Source of the DNA: Alcanivoracaceae bacterium
GTDB lineage: Bacteria > Pseudomonadota > Gammaproteobacteria > Pseudomonadales > Alcanivoracaceae
Assembly (NCBI GenBank): GCA_029212745.1
Contig: JARGOL010000001.1
Span: forward strand, 229,948 to 293,947
DNA length: 64,000 nt
Direction of reading: 5' to 3'
Shown: piece after piece, positions 45,716-57,023 of the stretch
Numbering within the stretch: the first letter of the stretch is position 1
Layout: the number at the start of each line of letters is the position of its first letter
Notes under the pieces: generated by a model
Told to the model about the DNA's origin: nothing
Seen by the model: the letters and a program-made list of their open reading frames with translations, nothing else
The model's database searches: none
Program-made: the position numbers and the translations under genes

Positions 45716-47713
45716 TCATGACACCATATGCAGGAAGTGCATGTGCTTCTCGTATTGCTCGGTGATGTCGGCAATCACCTGGTCGCGGTTATATCCCATC
45801 AGGTCGTAGCCTTGCCCACCAGCGGCGAGAAACACCTCGGCGCGGTAATAGGTTTCCTCACTGGCATGCTCACGTGCGTATTCGAGGTTCCGGAACCCGA
45901 TGGAAGGTCGCGTCAACGGCCGCGCACGCACACCGTAGGCAAAATCGTGCTGACCATTGTGGCTGACTTCCATGCGCATGCGTCCTTCCTCGTCAATGAG
46001 GTTCATCAACTCCACGTTCAGGCCGTGCTCACGCAATTCCGCTGCCACGGATTCCATGGCGGGCCGCACGGTATCGTGGAGAAACTTGACCACCTCAATG
46101 CGCTTGGGGAAGGACATGGACCTCAGCAGCCGGCTCTTCCAGCCGGGTGATCCGCGACTGACGCCAAGAGCACCAGTATGGGTAGCACGGGCGTGACTCT
46201 GCTGACGCATCCCTTCGACGCGCAGTGATGCCAACAGGCCGTACATGGCCACCAGCAAAACGATCACAAATGGCAATGCGCTGGCGATGGTGGCCGCCTG
46301 CAGGGCGCCAAGACCACCCGCCAGCAGCAACGCAATGGCCACCAGGCCTTCGGAGCTGGCCCAGAAGATCCGCTGCCACACCGGAGTGTCGTTACGACCG
46401 CCGGAGGCCAGCATGTCTACGACCATGGAGCCGGAGTCAGATGACGTCACAAAGAACACCACCACCATCACGGTGGCCACCAGCGATAGCACTTCCGACA
46501 AGGGGAAATGCTCGAGAAACTTGAACAGGGCCAGGGCCTGGTTGTCGAGCACCGCCGCCCCCAGTTCCGGAAACTCGCCACTGGCGATCATGTTGATGCC
46601 GGTGTTGCCGAATACGGTCATCCACAACAGGGTGAACAGGGCCGGCACCAGCATCACGCCAAACGCAAACTCGCGCAGGGTACGCCCGCGTGACACGCGG
46701 GCAATAAACATGCCCACGAAGGGTGACCAGGACAGCCACCAGCCCCAGTACAACAACGTCCAGCCACCGATCCAGTCATTCGGCTCATAGGCATACAGGT
46801 TGAACGTCATGTTTACGATGTCTGACAGGTACGCGCCGGTATTCTGTACATAGGTCTGCATCAGGAAGATGGTGGGACCAAGCAGCAGTACAAACAGCAT
46901 CAGCAGCACCGCCAGCGCCAGGTTCAGCTCGGACAGCCGGCGGATGCCCGCGTCCAGGCCAGTGACCACGGAAATGGTGGCGAAGCCGGTGATTACCGCA
47001 ATGAGGATCACCTGCACTGTCGTGGTTTCCGGCAGGCCGAACAGGTAGGCCAGACCCGCGTTAACCTGGAAAACGCCGTACCCCAGGGACGTGGCGACAC
47101 CAAACACGGTGCCGACGATGGCAAACACGTCCACGGCATGGCCGATGGGGCCATGTATTCGTTCGCCGATGATCGGATAGAGCGCCGAGCGCAAAGTCAG
47201 TGGCAGACCATGGCGGAAACTGAAGTAGCCAAGAATCAGGCCGACGATGGCGTAGATGGACCAGGCATGCAGGCCCCAGTGAAAAAAGGTGGCTTTCATG
47301 GCGGCACGGGCGGCATCGACAGTTTCCGGCGCGCCCGCTGGTGGTGCCAGGTAATGCATCACCGGCTCGGCAACGCCGAAGAACATCAACCCGATACCCA
47401 TGCCGGCAGAAAACAGCATGGCGAACCAGGAGGCATAGGTGTAATCCGGCTCGGCATGGTCCGGCCCCAGCTTGATGTCGCCATACCGGCTGACACCGAT
47501 ATACACCACGGTGCCCAGTATCAAACCCACGCTGAGCATGTAGAACCAGCCGGCGTCATTGATGACGCTGTCGCGGACCCGCGAGAAGAACGCACCGGAC
47601 TGCTCCGGCGCGATTACCGCATAGGCGGCCATGGCGACAATGACGGCGAGGGACGAGAAGAATACGGGTGGATTGATCGTGGAAAAACGTGACGAGGGCG
47701 CATCGTTCGCCAT
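45716..47713 (-). CDS. betT: Choline/betaine transporter of the BCCT family, BetT-like
   Basis: A 665-residue transporter with twelve helices up to about residue 510 and a cytosolic C-terminal domain (about 510-665). It resembles E. coli BetT over its length: YTYASWFAMLFSAGMGIGLMF, NWTLLYWGWWLSWSPFVGMF (aromatic box with Trp residues), SSDSGSMVVDML and the C-terminal HMHFLHMV. BetT takes up choline for glycine betaine synthesis under osmotic stress, as expected for a marine bacterium. The start follows GGAG seven bases. No betAB genes are near. Confidence 0.9.
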   Translation of the reverse strand: MANDAPSSRFSTINPPVFFSSLAVIVAMAAYAVIAPEQSGAFFSRVRDSVINDAGWFYMLSVGLILGTVVYIGVSRYGDIKLGPDHAEPDYTYASWFAMLFSAGMGIGLMFFGVAEPVMHYLAPPAGAPETVDAARAAMKATFFHWGLHAWSIYAIVGLILGYFSFRHGLPLTLRSALYPIIGERIHGPIGHAVDVFAIVGTVFGVATSLGYGVFQVNAGLAYLFGLPETTTVQVILIAVITGFATISVVTGLDAGIRRLSELNLALAVLLMLFVLLLGPTIFLMQTYVQNTGAYLSDIVNMTFNLYAYEPNDWIGGWTLLYWGWWLSWSPFVGMFIARVSRGRTLREFAFGVMLVPALFTLLWMTVFGNTGINMIASGEFPELGAAVLDNQALALFKFLEHFPLSEVLSLVATVMVVVFFVTSSDSGSMVVDMLASGGRNDTPVWQRIFWASSEGLVAIALLLAGGLGALQAATIASALPFVIVLLVAMYGLLASLRVEGMRQQSHARATHTGALGVSRGSPGWKSRLLRSMSFPKRIEVVKFLHDTVRPAMESVAAELREHGLNVELMNLIDEEGRMRMEVSHNGQHDFAYGVRARPLTRPSIGFRNLEYAREHASEETYYRAEVFLAAGGQGYDLMGYNRDQVIADITEQYEKHMHFLHMVS

Positions 47714-47796
47714 GACAGGACTCCGTGGCTGCGTTGCTGAGCCTACAGTGTACAGAAGGCCGCAGAGCGATGCAGGCAGCAGCCGACATCAACTAC

Positions 47797-48318
47797 TCAC
47801 TTCGCCCGGCGACGCCCCGTAATCATGGACCAAGGCAGGTTTTCGCGCAGCTTCCAGCTCTCATACACTGCCGCCAGCACATGCAGACACACCAGGCACA
47901 GAAGCAGCGTGGCCACCAGCCAGTGCAGGTCCTTCATCCATTCCACGCCCCAGAACGTATCCGTTCGCGTCATCATCACGCCTGTCACGCCCAGACCGGC
48001 GAGGCACGCCATCATTGTCATCATCACGATCGAACCAAGGGGCGTATGTCCCAGGCGCCGGTAGGGATTTCCTCGCACCAGCGCCTGCAGGTGCTTGCGC
48101 ACTGCCACACGAGTCGGCACCACGGCCGACCACCGCGCGGCACCGGTGGACATGAAGCCCCAGATGACTCGCATGACGAGCAATGCCATCGCCAGATACC
48201 CGAGGGCAATATGGGCAGCCTCGCCCTTGTCATTGATGAAATAGTTGGCCAGGAATACGACAGCTATCGTCCAGTGAAAAATCCGGACAAACGGATCCCA
48301 GAGCTGAATGACAGGCAC
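47797..48318 (-). CDS. Cytochrome b561-family membrane electron carrier
   Basis: A 173-residue four-helix membrane protein with heme-binding histidines: His15 (RIFHWTIAVVF), His36 (GEAAHIALGY), and HWLVATLLLCLVCLHVLA. It belongs to the di-heme cytochrome b561/YceJ type. The GTG start has AGGAG seven bases before it, inside the end of the PepSY gene (stop to start 4 bases). Pairing of PepSY with cytochrome b561 is a repeated arrangement in gammaproteobacteria; it likely moves electrons between quinol and periplasmic partners. Confidence 0.88.
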   Translation of the reverse strand: MPVIQLWDPFVRIFHWTIAVVFLANYFINDKGEAAHIALGYLAMALLVMRVIWGFMSTGAARWSAVVPTRVAVRKHLQALVRGNPYRRLGHTPLGSIVMMTMMACLAGLGVTGVMMTRTDTFWGVEWMKDLHWLVATLLLCLVCLHVLAAVYESWKLRENLPWSMITGRRRAK

Positions 48319-48322
48319 ACTG

Positions 48323-48589
48323 TCACTCCTCGATTTCGGTCTTCAGCACCTTGGCCGTGACAGGGTCATAGTAGATTTCCACTTTCTGGCCCTCAGGGTT
48401 CCAGCCATACAGTTCGTAGCAGTCACCGTCAGTGATCTTGAACACCTTCACCCTGTAGCCATCGTCTTTCAGCTGCTGCTCGAAGGCATCCTTGTCCATC
48501 CACTTGCTGCGGTCCTTCTCCTCACACTCCGGGCCGGCAAGCGCCACGGTGCTGAAAGCCAGCAGGCCGGAAACGAGTAACACACGCAT
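48323..48589 (-). CDS. Exported PepSY-domain protein
   Basis: An 88-residue periplasmic protein: signal peptide 1-18 (ends ALA|G), two Cys (CEEKD... and GDCYEL) that may form a disulfide, and a PepSY fold (LKDDGYRVKVFKITDGDCYE, then VEIYYDPVTAKVL). Such proteins are small heme- or peptidase-associated domains. AAGGGGATCATT precedes ATG. It is operonic with the cytochrome b561 gene. Direct repeats of TAATCTG lie immediately upstream. Confidence 0.85.
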   Translation of the reverse strand: MRVLLVSGLLAFSTVALAGPECEEKDRSKWMDKDAFEQQLKDDGYRVKVFKITDGDCYELYGWNPEGQKVEIYYDPVTAKVLKTEIEE

Positions 48590-48601
48590 AATGATCCCCT
48601 T

Positions 48602-48624
48602 CAGATTATGAAATACACAGATTA
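48602..48624 (-). promoter_or_regulatory. Direct repeat upstream of the PepSY operon
   Basis: CAGATTA occurs at 48602-48608 and 48618-48624 (TAATCTG on the coding strand, 16 bases apart) just before the ribosome site. A response regulator site, such as for a QseB/PmrA-like protein, is possible; consensus spacing is not matched. Confidence 0.35.
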
Positions 48625-48753
48625 AAGAACCGATCCAGGAACACGCGGGCACTGCCGCGCTCCCGGGTCGACATTCAGACCGCACCAGGCGCCGCCGGTT
48701 CCAGCGTCGAGCGGCTTTCCCGGGCCACAAGCGGCTTTCTGCCCCGCCAACAG

Positions 48754-48783
48754 GAAAACGCCCTACCTGGGCAGGGCGTTTTC
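48754..48783 (-). terminator. Intrinsic terminator of katG (minus strand)
   Basis: GAAAACGCCCT and AGGGCGTTTTC are perfect complements around an 8-base loop, 30 bases behind the katG stop. T-tract is part of the stem. Confidence 0.85.
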
Positions 48784-48813
48784 ACAAGGCGAATGCAGGC
48801 GACCCACCTGCTC

Positions 48814-51057
<2,244 letters not shown>

Positions 51058-51119
51058 TCAGTCCCCTCACAATGCGCCTGTGTAGCGATAGCCGCAATAT
51101 GGCAAAATCATGGCGCTTG

Positions 51120-51134
51120 ATAGCCTAATTCTAT
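51120..51134. promoter_or_regulatory. Possible OxyR half-site upstream of katG
   Basis: ATAG-N7-CTAT matches the OxyR core; adjacent positions do not complete the four-part site. A second ATAG is at 51088-51091. OxyR is the usual katG activator, so the location fits. Confidence 0.3.
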
Positions 51135-51276
51135 TGACTCGACACCATCAGCCCAGAGTGGCTATAACGCCGGCCAAAACGGTTTCGAAGACAATGACCG
51201 GGCGCCATCATCAAGCCACTATCAGCGCCCGTTCACGCGCCGCCCTCGGGCACGCGCCACAACCAGTGGGCTGCCC

Positions 51277-51780
51277 ATGCGTTTCACCGAACAGAACCAG
51301 TACACCTACCCGTCAGCGGTCGTGCTCCAGGTGTTCAGCGACCCGGACTACTTCCTGGAGAAGTACCGCCGGGCCGGCGCCAGCCAGATCGAGGTGCTGG
51401 AAGACGTCCAGGGCGATAACACCTCACGCATCACGGTCAGCCGCCATGTGGACGTGGACGTGCCGATTCCGGCCTTCGCGCGCAAGCATGTGCCCCACCA
51501 GATCACCGTGGTGCAGTCGGACAACTGGAATCGTGACACCGGCACCGGGCACCTGGAGATCAGCTTCAAGGGCATGCCGGCCGAGGTCTACTGTGCCATG
51601 AAGATCAGCGAGGCCGGCGCCCACTGCGTCCTCGACCTGGCCTTCACGGTGCGGGTCAACATCCCGTTCGTGGGCGTCAAGCTGGCCGAGGTACTGGCAC
51701 GGGACCTGCGCGAGAAGTTCGAGAAGGATTCGGCCGCTGCCCAACAGGCCATGGACCTGATCGCACAACGCTACCTGTAG
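51277..51780 (+). CDS. DUF2505-family protein
   Basis: A 167-residue soluble protein with a START/SRPBCC-like fold: YTYPSAVVLQVFSDPDYFLE, then DVPIPAFARKHVPHQITVV, EISFKGMPAEVYCAMK. DUF2505 proteins are thought to be hydrophobic-ligand-binding, function unknown. No partner gene; ATG at 51277 follows a weak ribosome site. A pair of inverted repeats lies just behind. Confidence 0.8.
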   Translation: MRFTEQNQYTYPSAVVLQVFSDPDYFLEKYRRAGASQIEVLEDVQGDNTSRITVSRHVDVDVPIPAFARKHVPHQITVVQSDNWNRDTGTGHLEISFKGMPAEVYCAMKISEAGAHCVLDLAFTVRVNIPFVGVKLAEVLARDLREKFEKDSAAAQQAMDLIAQRYL

Positions 51781-51852
51781 TCCGTGCGTCTGCGCACAGA
51801 CCGGGAATCTGGCGTTTGAAGACCATAGAGCAGGAAGAACAGGACAGAGGGG

Positions 51853-51954
51853 CCCTCACCCCATCCCCTCTCCCCGGGGGAGAGGGGCTCGTCAAACAGG
51901 GAAGTGGACAGCAGGAGCGTCCCCTCTCCCTCGGGGAGAGGGACAGGGTGAGGG
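51853..51954. repeat. Inverted pair of REP-like hairpins
   Basis: CCCTCACCCC, then hairpin CCCCTCTCC / GGAGAGGGG (51865-51887), followed about 35 bases later by a second hairpin TCCCCTCTCC / GGAGAGGGAC (51920-51942) and AGGGTGAGGG, the inverse of the first tail. The two units face each other, as in REP/BIME elements. No other copies are apparent in the window. Confidence 0.75.
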
Positions 51955-52011
51955 AAAGCAAAGCAACAGGGAAAAGAAGCGATGCCAGTTCCCTGGCACC
52001 ACAGGAAGTAA

Positions 52012-52731
52012 TCAGTCCAGCTCTACGTTGTGATAAACGTTCTGCACATCATCCAGGTCATCGAGCATGGCAAGAAACTTGTCGAACAGCTCCCAGTCAT
52101 CCCCCTCCACCGTGGTGTAGGCCTGGGGCACAAACTGGATCTCGTCCACTTCAAATTCCAGCCCCTCAAAGGCACCTGTCAGCGCCTGTCGTGCCTTGGC
52201 GTATTCGGTATGCGGGGTGAACACGGTAATCTTGCCGTCCTCATCCTCGATGTCTGTCACATCCACATCGGCTTCCATGAGCGCTTCCAGAACGGCGTCC
52301 TCATCATCGTGGGGAAACACGAAAATGGCGACGTGGTCGAACATGTGCGCCACGGTGCCCTGGGTGCCGATCTTGCACTTGGTCTTGGTAAAGGCCTGGC
52401 GCACATCGCCAAAGGTACGGTTGGGATTGTCGGTAAGGCATTCGATGATGGCCATGGAGCCACCCGGGCCGTAGCCCTCGTAACGCGCCGGGGCGAAGTC
52501 CTCGCCACCGCCACCCTCTGCCTTGGTCAGGGCCTTGTCGATCACATGGCTGGGCACCTGGTCGCGCTTGGCACGATCAATCAGGCCACGCAGGGACAGG
52601 TTGGCCGCCGGGTCAGTGCCGCCATTCTTGGCACAGACATAGATCTCACGCCCGTAGCGACTGTAGACCTTGGCCTTCATGTCCGAGGTCTTGGCCATGG
52701 ATTCTTTTCGGTTCTGGTAGGCGCGGCCCAT
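52012..52731 (-). CDS. YebC/PmpR-family protein (YeeN-type)
   Basis: A 239-residue three-domain protein beginning [14 protein letters not shown], as in YebC/YeeN; other marks are [57 protein letters not shown], and VQNVYHN. Members act in transcription regulation or help ribosomes on difficult sequences (recent YebC work). It stands alone on the minus strand, without the ruvABC genes that often go with YebC, which supports YeeN subtype. GGGAGAG before ATG. Confidence 0.9.
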   Translation of the reverse strand: MGRAYQNRKESMAKTSDMKAKVYSRYGREIYVCAKNGGTDPAANLSLRGLIDRAKRDQVPSHVIDKALTKAEGGGGEDFAPARYEGYGPGGSMAIIECLTDNPNRTFGDVRQAFTKTKCKIGTQGTVAHMFDHVAIFVFPHDDEDAVLEALMEADVDVTDIEDEDGKITVFTPHTEYAKARQALTGAFEGLEFEVDEIQFVPQAYTTVEGDDWELFDKFLAMLDDLDDVQNVYHNVELD

Positions 52732-52951
52732 AAGTGCTCTCTCCCGGGTAGCTCTGGGACAAGGATTCTAGGGCAAATTGGCGCCAGCGCCTATGCTCTG
52801 ACACCACGCCTTGCCGGGCCCATGGGAGGCCGCCTGACGGCATTTGACATCCCGCTGGCGCCATCGGCCATGGTCCGGATTGCCAGTGCTGGCGGACTCA
52901 TACCGAACTGGCTATCGTGAGGCCCCGGCGTGCTTCAGGACGGACGTGGTC

Positions 52952-53986
52952 ATGGCAGAACAGGACTTTTATGTATCGGGCATCGCCCTGAGCCAGTTTG
53001 TGCTTGGTGCGGAGCGCCTGGGCATGAATGCCCGTGACTATGTGCGCCGCGCGGGTCTCGACCCCCAGGTCCACCTGAACCCCCTTGCCCGGGTGCCCAT
53101 GGCCCCTTATGAGCAGGTGTTGCTGGAGCTGATACTGGACAGCGAAGACGAGCTGTTCGGTATCCATATCGGTGAGCAGATGATGCTGCCCCTGTATGGC
53201 TATCTGGTGCCCCTGGCGTTGAACTCCGCCACCCTGCTGGATGCCATCCGCGCCGCCATCGCCTTTCAGGCACTGGTCGCCGGCAATGTTGGCAGCCTCG
53301 GATTGGTAGAGCATGACGATGTCATCGAAATCAACGGTTCCGCGGCACACCAGAACCCGGTGATTCGTCGTCACACCATGGAGTGTGTGCTTGTTTTGCT
53401 GGCCAACCTGTTCCGTACCATCTGTGGGCGCCCGAACCTGGCCGCCGAACACCTTTACCTGGAGCATCCACCGTCGTCCGAACGCGCTCGCGCCGCCATC
53501 GAGGAAAAGTTGCTCAGCCCGCTCACCTGGAACAACGGGCCAACGCGATTCTTCCTCAGTTACGGCACCGCTCGCATCACCCTGCACAGTCATGGCGAAG
53601 ACAGCCTACGCAGCCTGGAGGCCCTGGCCCAGCAGCAGCTCACCGCGCTGCAGGATCGCGACAGTGTCATTGATGACATCAAGTGGCACATGCGCGACCT
53701 GATTATCTCCGGCACGCCACGGCGCATCACCGTCGCTGAGCGGCTCAACACGTCCCTGCGTACCCTGGACAGGCGCCTGTCTGGGGCAGGCATCAGCTGG
53801 CAGGCACTGCTGGACCAGCAGCGCAGCCAGCTGGCGCGCGAATACCTGGCCGACAGCACCCTCACCGTAGCCGCCATTGCAGAACGACTGGGCTTTTCCG
53901 ACGTGCGTGCCTTCCAGCGCCGGTTCAGGGTCTGGGCCGGGACGACACCCTCGGACTACCGCGCCGGACTGCAGCGGCAGCATTAA
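52952..53986 (+). CDS. AraC-family regulator (OruR/ArgR-like architecture)
   Basis: A 344-residue regulator: N-terminal arabinose-binding-like effector domain of the PF12625 type (about 1-190), C-terminal double helix-turn-helix (about 240-340, RITVAERLNTSLRTLDRRLS and IAERLGFSDVRAFQRRFRVW). Such regulators in Alcanivorax-like bacteria often control fatty acid or alkane genes. Start at 52952 chosen; an upstream extension has weaker coding bias. The lipase-like lipoprotein follows on the same strand, about 110 bases behind, and is a reasonable target. Confidence 0.85.
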   Translation: MAEQDFYVSGIALSQFVLGAERLGMNARDYVRRAGLDPQVHLNPLARVPMAPYEQVLLELILDSEDELFGIHIGEQMMLPLYGYLVPLALNSATLLDAIRAAIAFQALVAGNVGSLGLVEHDDVIEINGSAAHQNPVIRRHTMECVLVLLANLFRTICGRPNLAAEHLYLEHPPSSERARAAIEEKLLSPLTWNNGPTRFFLSYGTARITLHSHGEDSLRSLEALAQQQLTALQDRDSVIDDIKWHMRDLIISGTPRRITVAERLNTSLRTLDRRLSGAGISWQALLDQQRSQLAREYLADSTLTVAAIAERLGFSDVRAFQRRFRVWAGTTPSDYRAGLQRQH

Positions 53987-54094
53987 CCGCACCCCTGGCA
54001 CCAAATGTCACTGGGCCGCACCAGAACCAGGATTCAGCATGGATGGACAAACACACCGCTGGCAGCGCCCTGTCAGCCGACAAGAACAAAAACC

Positions 54095-55177
54095 ATGACC
54101 ATGCACCGACAGTCCCTGACCGCGACAATCTTCGCCACACTCCTGTTGCTTGGCCTCCAAGGCTGCAGCTGGATCTCCCCTGCCGTCACACCGGCGCCAT
54201 TGCGCTATGACCTGGCACCGGGAGCCGACCAGAGCTGGGTACTTGAGACCCGCGATGATGACCACCTGCTGCTGTTCGGCCAGTGGTGGCTGCCCGACGA
54301 CAAGCCAGTGCGTGCTGTGGTGCTGCTGTTGCACGGCACCAGCGTCCACTCCGGGTTCTATCACCCCATGGGCGAATACTATGCCGCTCAGGGTGTAGCC
54401 GTGTTCGGCATTGATTTCCGTGGCTGGGGCCAATCCCAGGGCCATGGCCGGCGAGGGCACATCACCAGCTACGACGACTACCTCACCGATGTACGCACCG
54501 CCGCCGAGGAAATCCGCAAGCATTATCCCCAGACGCCGCTGTTCGTTCAGGGAGAATCCATGGGCGGAGCCATAGCCCTGCTCAGCGCCATCAACAACGT
54601 GGTCGACGCCGAGGGCCTGGTGCTCAACGCCCCCGCCGTTCAGCCGGGGCTTTTTATCGGCCCCCTGCGCACACCGCGCTTTCTGGCGGACGGCAGCCTG
54701 GCAGTGTTATCAGTGCCGGGCAGGCTGGCATCAAACATGCCCATACCCATCCACTGGCGCAGTGCCGAATATCTCGGTGTCGGCCTGTTCCTGAGAGAGG
54801 AAGAAAACCAGCAGCGCTACCTGCATGACCCGCTGGCTGTTCACCGCGCCCTGCCCTGGAGCTACCTGAGCAGCCTGCATGCCGCACTCAAGGAGATACG
54901 CGCAGGGCTGGATGACATTAACGAGCCGGTGCTGATCCAGCAGGGCACCAAGGACATGCTGATTCCCGTTTCGTCCAGCCGCTATGCCTACGAGAACATC
55001 GGCTCGTCACGCAAAGGGCTGGAGATATACGAGGGCTTGACCCATGCCACCCTGCATGACCGCCAACGAGAAAAAGTCTGGCAGGATGCCCTGGACTGGA
55101 TGACCGAGACTCTCACCTTGCGTAGCGATGCGGTTGCCATGCACCCCCACGGGGACCGCGCCGTCAAGCGCCCCTAG
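54095..55177 (+). CDS. Lipoprotein alpha/beta hydrolase, monoacylglycerol-lipase-like
   Basis: A 360-residue serine hydrolase with lipoprotein signal (lipobox LQGC, Cys24) and alpha/beta-hydrolase fold of the monoacylglycerol lipase/lysophospholipase type: LLLHGTSVHSGFY (oxyanion), DFRGWGQSQGHGRRGH, nucleophile elbow GESMGG, Asp in GTKDMLIP, and His in GLTHATLHD. Anchored in the envelope it would release fatty acids from glycerides. The start is ATG 54095 (or 54101); no strong ribosome site. Its stop overlaps the convergent DUF445 gene by 4 bases. Confidence 0.85.
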   Translation: MTMHRQSLTATIFATLLLLGLQGCSWISPAVTPAPLRYDLAPGADQSWVLETRDDDHLLLFGQWWLPDDKPVRAVVLLLHGTSVHSGFYHPMGEYYAAQGVAVFGIDFRGWGQSQGHGRRGHITSYDDYLTDVRTAAEEIRKHYPQTPLFVQGESMGGAIALLSAINNVVDAEGLVLNAPAVQPGLFIGPLRTPRFLADGSLAVLSVPGRLASNMPIPIHWRSAEYLGVGLFLREEENQQRYLHDPLAVHRALPWSYLSSLHAALKEIRAGLDDINEPVLIQQGTKDMLIPVSSSRYAYENIGSSRKGLEIYEGLTHATLHDRQREKVWQDALDWMTETLTLRSDAVAMHPHGDRAVKRP

Positions 55178-56376
55178 AGCGAGCCACCGAACAGGAACAC
55201 CAGCTGGGCAGTACCGGCAAAGAACCCGAGCACCGCCCCCACGGTGACCACGATCCACTCATCCTGCTTCACCAGCGGCAGCAGCAGCTGCTGGTAGCGC
55301 TGCGGTGACAGCTCGCTGATGCGCCGGGTCAACAGGCCATTGACCGGCGACAGCAAGCGGGTGGAAATGTCGTCTCGCTCCAGGTGCGGTAACAGGCGGT
55401 CCTCCGCCCCATCGATGGCCTCCCCGGCCATCTCGTCAATATCACCACGGATCTTCAGCAGCCGGTACAGGCTGGCCGTAAAGAATTTCTTTTCCGCGGT
55501 CCTGCGGAACTGGCGCTTGACCATCTTGCGCACTTCATCCTTGCGCTCGCCGTTCCAGACAAACTGGATCACCTGGCGAATGGTAAGGAAGTTTTCGGTG
55601 AAGATGCGGGTAAAATCCACCGCCACTTCCTGCTGGCGGGCGATGAACAGGCCCTGGAAGGAAAAACCCATGAAGTGCACCGGACGCGACGGGTGCATGA
55701 GGATTTTCAGCGCCAGCCAGTTGGTGAAAGCCCCCACCAGCAAGCCAAATAACGGCAACACCAGGGAGTTCGGGTACAGGTACCAGGCCACCGCCTGGAT
55801 GCAGCCCAAGGGAATGCCGATGTACAGGCCCGAACGGATGATAAAACGCATTTCCTGCTGGGCCATACCCAGCAGCACCTTGGTCAGCACATCCGGGCGG
55901 CGCTCGGCCTCGGCCGCGGCAATATCCTCGATATTGATAAACTCATCGGCACGCTTGCGGATTTCCTCGAGCAGGGATTCGGCGAAGTCCGGCACCTGCT
56001 TGCGCATCATGGCAAAGACCTGGCGACGCACCAGAGTGGGGGCAAGATTCCAGTAGGCCCCGTACTGCTTGCTGAGCAGCTCGTCGAGCCAGTCTTCCAT
56101 GTCGGGATAGATCAGGCGGGAGATCTCAAAGATGGCATCAGCATCGTCCACCGCCTGCAGCATGTCTGCCGGTGTGCAGACCTCGGCGATGGAGTGCTGC
56201 ACCAGGCCACGGGTGAGACGCACGCGCAGGCGTGGAATAATCCCCTGCCAGCCGATATACCAGATGCCCTTGAATTCAGCCGGGTACAGCATGATACGCA
56301 CCCCCACCCAGTTGGTGGACCAGCCGATCAGGCCGGTAAGCAGGGGCACCAGCAGGTAGCCAAGGAAATCGGGCAT
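55174..56376 (-). CDS. DUF445-family membrane protein
   Basis: A 400-residue protein with N-terminal, middle (about 185-230) and C-terminal (about 375-398) hydrophobic helices and a large helical soluble part. Two copies of a motif with TNW (GWSTNWVGVRIMLYP and GAFTNWLALKILMHP) show an internal duplication. The function of DUF445 proteins is unknown. Its end overlaps the hydrolase by 4 bases on the other strand. No operon partner. Confidence 0.85.
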   Translation of the reverse strand: MPDFLGYLLVPLLTGLIGWSTNWVGVRIMLYPAEFKGIWYIGWQGIIPRLRVRLTRGLVQHSIAEVCTPADMLQAVDDADAIFEISRLIYPDMEDWLDELLSKQYGAYWNLAPTLVRRQVFAMMRKQVPDFAESLLEEIRKRADEFINIEDIAAAEAERRPDVLTKVLLGMAQQEMRFIIRSGLYIGIPLGCIQAVAWYLYPNSLVLPLFGLLVGAFTNWLALKILMHPSRPVHFMGFSFQGLFIARQQEVAVDFTRIFTENFLTIRQVIQFVWNGERKDEVRKMVKRQFRRTAEKKFFTASLYRLLKIRGDIDEMAGEAIDGAEDRLLPHLERDDISTRLLSPVNGLLTRRISELSPQRYQQLLLPLVKQDEWIVVTVGAVLGFFAGTAQLVFLFGGSL

Positions 56377-56495
56377 CAGGTCGTCTTGCCTTCGTGTTTG
56401 TTCTTGTTGGCCTCATCCTAGTCCGGACATGGCGGGTAACACCACCGTTACAGACACGTTTGACCCGATTGGGACGCAGGCTTCTTACCTGAACA

Positions 56496-56876
56496 TCAGG
56501 TCGTCACTGCCACGTCTTCACCCACTAGATTTGACTCCGACCAGATACGCAGCTGTTCAAGAATATCCAGCGCACTGCGGCCGAACTCCGTGAGCGTGTA
56601 CGTGACCGCCACGGGCCGCTCATTCACGACCGTGCGCACAACCATGCCCTCGGCCTCTAACTCCTTGAGTCGCTGGTCCACCATCTTCTTGCTGGCGCCC
56701 CCGAGCATCCGGGCCAGGTCATTGAAACGCACCGGGCCATCCTTCAGGTGGTAGATGATTGAGCCCTTCCACTTGCCGCCAATCAGGCGCATGCCCTTTT
56801 CGATCGCACAAGGCTCAGTGCACGGTGCCAGCACTGTCTTGCGGCCCCTGAGATCGGTTTCCACACGACTTTCCAT
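56496..56876 (-). CDS. HxlR-family transcriptional regulator
   Basis: A 126-residue winged-helix regulator: CTEPCAIEKGMRLIGGKWKG (about 19-38), then NDLARMLGGASKKMVDQRLK, VTYTLTEFG. The Cys pair at the N-terminus (CTEPC) resembles redox- or electrophile-sensing HxlR proteins such as YodB. It is divergent from mdaB, with a 35-bp palindrome between them, so it likely represses mdaB until oxidants or quinones modify it. The start ATG at 56876 follows GAGGGATCC. Confidence 0.88.
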   Translation of the reverse strand: MESRVETDLRGRKTVLAPCTEPCAIEKGMRLIGGKWKGSIIYHLKDGPVRFNDLARMLGGASKKMVDQRLKELEAEGMVVRTVVNERPVAVTYTLTEFGRSALDILEQLRIWSESNLVGEDVAVTT

Positions 56877-56930
56877 GGAGGATCCCTCTATAACCAATTG
56901 ATTAAAAACAAAATTACCATGGGCGATCCA

Positions 56931-56965
56931 GGTTACCAAAAGTATACTAATTGCTTTTAGTAACC
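56931..56965. promoter_or_regulatory. HxlR-type palindromic operator between hxlR-like and mdaB
   Basis: GGTTACCAAAAG (56931-56942) and CTTTTAGTAACC (56954-56965) are complementary in 11 of 12 positions with an 11-base spacer holding TATACT. A third half-site GTAACC is at 56991-56996. Confidence 0.78.
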
Positions 56966-57023
56966 TATATCACAAACTATAGCTCGACCAGTAACCAGAT
57001 AACCAGTACTGACGAGGCTTCCC

